Shown here: one piece after another, positions 61,238 through 64,000 of the stretch
Numbering within the stretch: position 1 is the stretch's first letter
Layout: every line of letters begins with the position of its first letter
Assembly (NCBI RefSeq): GCF_032854445.1
Contig: NW_027017989.1
Location: 1 to 64,000, forward strand
From: Liolophura sinensis
Lineage: Eukaryota; Mollusca; Polyplacophora; Chitonida; Chitonidae
Length of the DNA: 64,000 nucleotides
Direction: 5' to 3'
The notes under the pieces: generated by a model
Told to the model about the DNA's origin: nothing
The model's database searches: none
Seen by the model: the letters and a program-made list of their open reading frames with translations, nothing else
Position numbers and translations under genes: made by a program

Positions 61238-64000
61238 CTACCGAAGGGCACATAACTTATAATGAAAAGTTGAATATAGTAATGACCAGTCGCGATTGTA
61301 CATAGTTAATGTAGCCGATTTCAATTCTCAAAAAGAACAGGCAAAAATCCAAAAGTAGAAAAACTGTTCCAATGCTGCTGGTAAGAGGCTAATCCGACGT
61401 ATTTTGTGACGAGAAATCGAATGGTGCAAACCGCGTTGCTCTCCGACCAATACTTTTGGCTGTAGCCACAAATGAATAATCAATGATGTCAAGATCACGT
61501 GCCCAGCAACAGCTCTTACTCCATGGAAACCAAGGAAATTTGCAATTTTTCAACAGCTGGAGATGCCTGGCCCAATTGCGCATCCTTTGGCACCTTATTG
61601 ATGTGGGTCAGTGTTCAATTGTACTTTTTACAGCGGATTGTATCAAGTACCTTTTGTTTTTTTTATATACAAATGGTGTGGTTTTTCTACATGTAGATAA
61701 AGACATTGAGTTTGTCTTCGACTTAGAAGTAAGACATTTGCTGGGTGAGTTAAATGGGCTTGGCCAAAGATTTGACGTCGTCTGGGCTACCGAAGGGCAC
61801 ATAACTTATAATGAAAAGTTGAATATAGTAATGACCAGTCGCGATTGTACATAGTTAATGTAGCCGATTTCAATTCGCAAAAAGAACAGGCAAAAATCCA
61901 AAAGTAGAAAAACTGTTCAATGCTGCTGGTAAGAGGCTAATCCGACGTATTTTGTGACGAGAAATCGAATGGTGCAAACCGCGTTGCTCTCCGACCAATA
62001 CTTTTGGCTGTAGCCACAAATGAATAATCAATGATGTCAAGATCACGTGCCCAGCAACGGCTCTTACTCCATGGAAACCAAGGAAATTTGCAATTTTTCA
62101 ACAGCTGGAGATGCCTGACCCAATTGCGCATCCTTTGGCACCTTATTGATGTGGGTCAGTGTTCAATTGTACTTTTTACAGCGGATTGTATCAAGTACCA
62201 TTTGTTTTTTTTTTGATATACAAATGGTGTGGTTTTTCTACATGTAGATAAAGACATTGAGTTTTTCTTCGACTTAGAAGTACGACATTTGCTGGGTGAG
62301 TTAAATGGGCTTGGCCCAAAGATTTGACGTCGTCTGGGCTACCGAAGGGCACATAACTTATAATGAAAAGTTGAATATAGTAATGACCAGTCGCGATTGT
62401 ACATAGTTAATGTAGCCGATTTTCAATTCGCAAAAAGACCAGGCAAAAATCCAAAAGTGGAAAAACTGTTCCAGTGCTGCTGGTAAGAGGCTAATCCGAC
62501 GTATTTTGTGACGAGAAATCGAATGGTGCAAACCGCGTTGCTTTCCGACCAATACTTTTGGCTGTAGCCACAAATGAATAATCAATGATGTCAAGATCAC
62601 GTGCCCAGCAACGGCTCTTACTCCATGGAAACCAAGGAAATTTGCAATTTTTCAACAGCTGGAGATGCCTGGCCCAATTGCGCATCCTTTGGCACCTTAT
62701 TGATGTGGGTCAGTGTTTAATTATACTTTTTACAGCGGATTGTATCAAGTACCTTGTGTTTTTTTATATACAAATGGTGTGGTTTTTCTACATGTAGATA
62801 AAGACATTGAGTTTGTCTTCGACTTAGAAGTAAGACATTTGCTGGGTGAGTCAAATGGGCTTGGCCCAAAGATTTGACGTCGTCTGGGCTACCGAAGGGC
62901 ACATAACTTATAATGAAAAGTTGAAATATAGTAATGACCAGTCGCGATTGTACATAGTTAATGTAGCCGATTTCAATTCGCAAAAAGACAGGCTAAAATC
63001 CAAAAGTGGAAAAACTGTTCCAATGCTGCTGGTAAGAGGCTAATCCGACGTATTTTGTGACGAGAAATCGAATGGTGCAAACCGCGTTGCTTTCCGACCA
63101 ATACTTTTGGCTGTAGCCACAAATGAATAATCAATGATGTCAAGATCACGTGCCAGCAACGGCTCTTACTCCATGGAAACCAAGGAAATTTGCAATTTTT
63201 CAACAGCTGGAGATGCCTGGCCCAATTGCGCATCCTTTGGCACCTTATTGATGTGGGTCAGTGTTTAATTATACTTTTTACAGCGGATTGTATCAAGTAC
63301 CTTGTGTTTTTTTTATATACAAATGGTGTGGTTTTTCTACATGTAGATAAAGACATTGAGTTTGTCTTCGACTTAGAAGTAAGACATTTGCTGGGTGAGT
63401 TAAATGGGGCTTGGCCCAAAGATTTGACGTCGTCTGGGCTACCGAAGGGCACATAACTTATAATGAAAAGTTGAATATATAGTAATGACCAGTCGCGATT
63501 GTACATAGTTAATGTAGCCGATTTCAATTCGCAAAAAGAACAGGCAAAAATCCAAAAGTAGAAAAACTGTTCCAATGCTGCTGGTAAGAGGCTAATCCGA
63601 CGTATTTTGTGACGAGAAATCGAATGGTGCAAACCGCGTTGCTCTCCGACCAATACTTTTGGCTGTAGCCACAAATGAATAATCAATGATGTCAAGATCA
63701 CGTGCCCAGCAACGGCTCTTACTCCATGGAAACCAAGGAAATTTGTAATTTTTCAACAGCTGGAGATGCCTGGCCCAATTGCGCATCCTTTGGCACCTTA
63801 TTGATGTGGGTCAGTGTTCAATTGTACTTTTTACAGCGGATTGTATCAAGTACCTTTTGTTTTTTTTTGATATACAAATGGTGTGGTTTTTCTACATGTA
63901 GATAAAGACATTGAGTTTGTCTTCGACTTAGAAGTAAGACATTTGCTGGGTGAGTTAAATGGGCTTGGCCCAAAGATTTGACGTCGTCTGGGCTACCGAA
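61238..64000 (+). repeat. Five monomers at the right edge with many single-base indels
   Basis: The order CAACAGCT, CCTGACCC/AAGTACGAC, GTTTAATTATAC repeats the series seen at 25.4, 50.8 and 53.5 kb. The GTTTAATTATAC type is then doubled (62339 and 62889). Length changes include CTTGGCCAAAG (61762), GTTCAATGC (61916), GATTTTCAATTCG (62419), TTGAAATATAG (62923), AGACAGGCTAAAATCC (62987), GTGCCAGC (63151), AATGGGGC (63404) and GAATATATAG (63471). The array continues past the window end. Confidence 0.82.

Larger units (their letters stand above)
1..64000 (+). repeat. Satellite DNA array, about 551-bp monomer, 116 full copies
   Basis: Every stretch of the window aligns to the same unit in the same orientation. 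The anchor CTACCGAAGGGC (with rare point variants) recurs at 99, 648, 1197, 1746, 2293 and so on to 63993, giving 116 intervals with a mean of 550.8 bp. Monomers differ by roughly a dozen linked substitutions, by poly-T length and by occasional 1-3 bp indels, so they appear only a few percent diverged by eye. No inversion, transposon insertion or unique spacer was found. Composition is about 41% GC in the first 540 bases, with little CpG depletion. Arrays like this are known from eukaryotic centromeric, pericentromeric and subtelomeric heterochromatin; which of these applies here is not visible. I do not recognise the family. Both window ends lie inside the array. Confidence 0.98.

Noticed and set aside
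1-64000. CRISPR array
   Set aside because: The unit is about 551 bp with no alternation of short identical repeats and unique spacers.
1-64000. Ribosomal DNA or other tandem RNA-gene cluster
   Set aside because: No stretch of the monomer resembles conserved 5S, 18S, 28S, snRNA, tRNA or histone sequence, and the monomer has no recognisable promoter-plus-terminator arrangement.
1-64000. Transposon insertion or terminal repeats within the array
   Set aside because: Anchor spacing stays at 547-568 bp throughout, leaving no room for an insertion, and no target-site duplication or long inverted repeat was seen.

Overview
The whole 64 kb window is one uninterrupted, head-to-tail satellite DNA array. 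The repeat unit is about 551 bp. Anchoring on the word CTACCGAAGGGC gives 117 successive hits from 99 to 63993, all on the same strand, so there are 116 complete intervals averaging 550.8 bp. Almost all monomers are 547-555 bp; one is 568 bp because of an internal 18-bp duplication. No gene, RNA gene, transposon, telomeric repeat, CRISPR array or unique-sequence island interrupts it. Both window edges lie inside the array, so its true ends are not seen. A hand count over the first 540 bases gives about 41% GC, and CpG is only mildly depleted (about 18 seen in the first monomer against about 23 expected). A gene-free array of this size is typical of eukaryotic constitutive heterochromatin (centromeric, pericentromeric, subtelomeric, sex or B chromosome). 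The CpG retention fits a lineage with little CpG methylation, such as many invertebrates, but I cannot name the organism and do not recognise the satellite.

The array is not uniform. Monomers differ at about 15 linked diagnostic sites, so they fall into recognisable types, and the order of types is itself repeated (higher-order repeats, HORs). Region by region: 1-14.98 kb is an irregular mosaic with copied blocks at shifts of about 8.26, 8.81 and 6.06 kb. 14.98-18.83 kb and 18.83-23.78 kb are two different four-monomer HORs (2.2 kb each). 23.78-34.25 kb holds a marked cassette whose length steps from 6 to 5 to 4 monomers. 36.46-38.66 kb is a duplicated dimer. 39.2-45.3 kb is dominated by one sublineage with a 4-monomer periodicity. 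44.7-54.6 kb contains copies of the 27-30 kb blocks (shift 17,076 bp) plus two 5-monomer periodicities. 54.64-61.24 kb is a clear six-monomer HOR of 3,301 bp in two tandem copies. 61.24-64 kb has many single-base indels.

Short open frames of 60-147 codons occur on both strands in nearly every monomer. They are a by-product of the repeat: poly-T length changes and single-base indels switch the frame from monomer to monomer, and I see no sign of protein-level constraint. What is conserved is a 181-bp DNA segment and a 20-bp near-palindrome centred on ACATGT. The window therefore documents satellite evolution by unequal exchange and gene conversion rather than a gene system.
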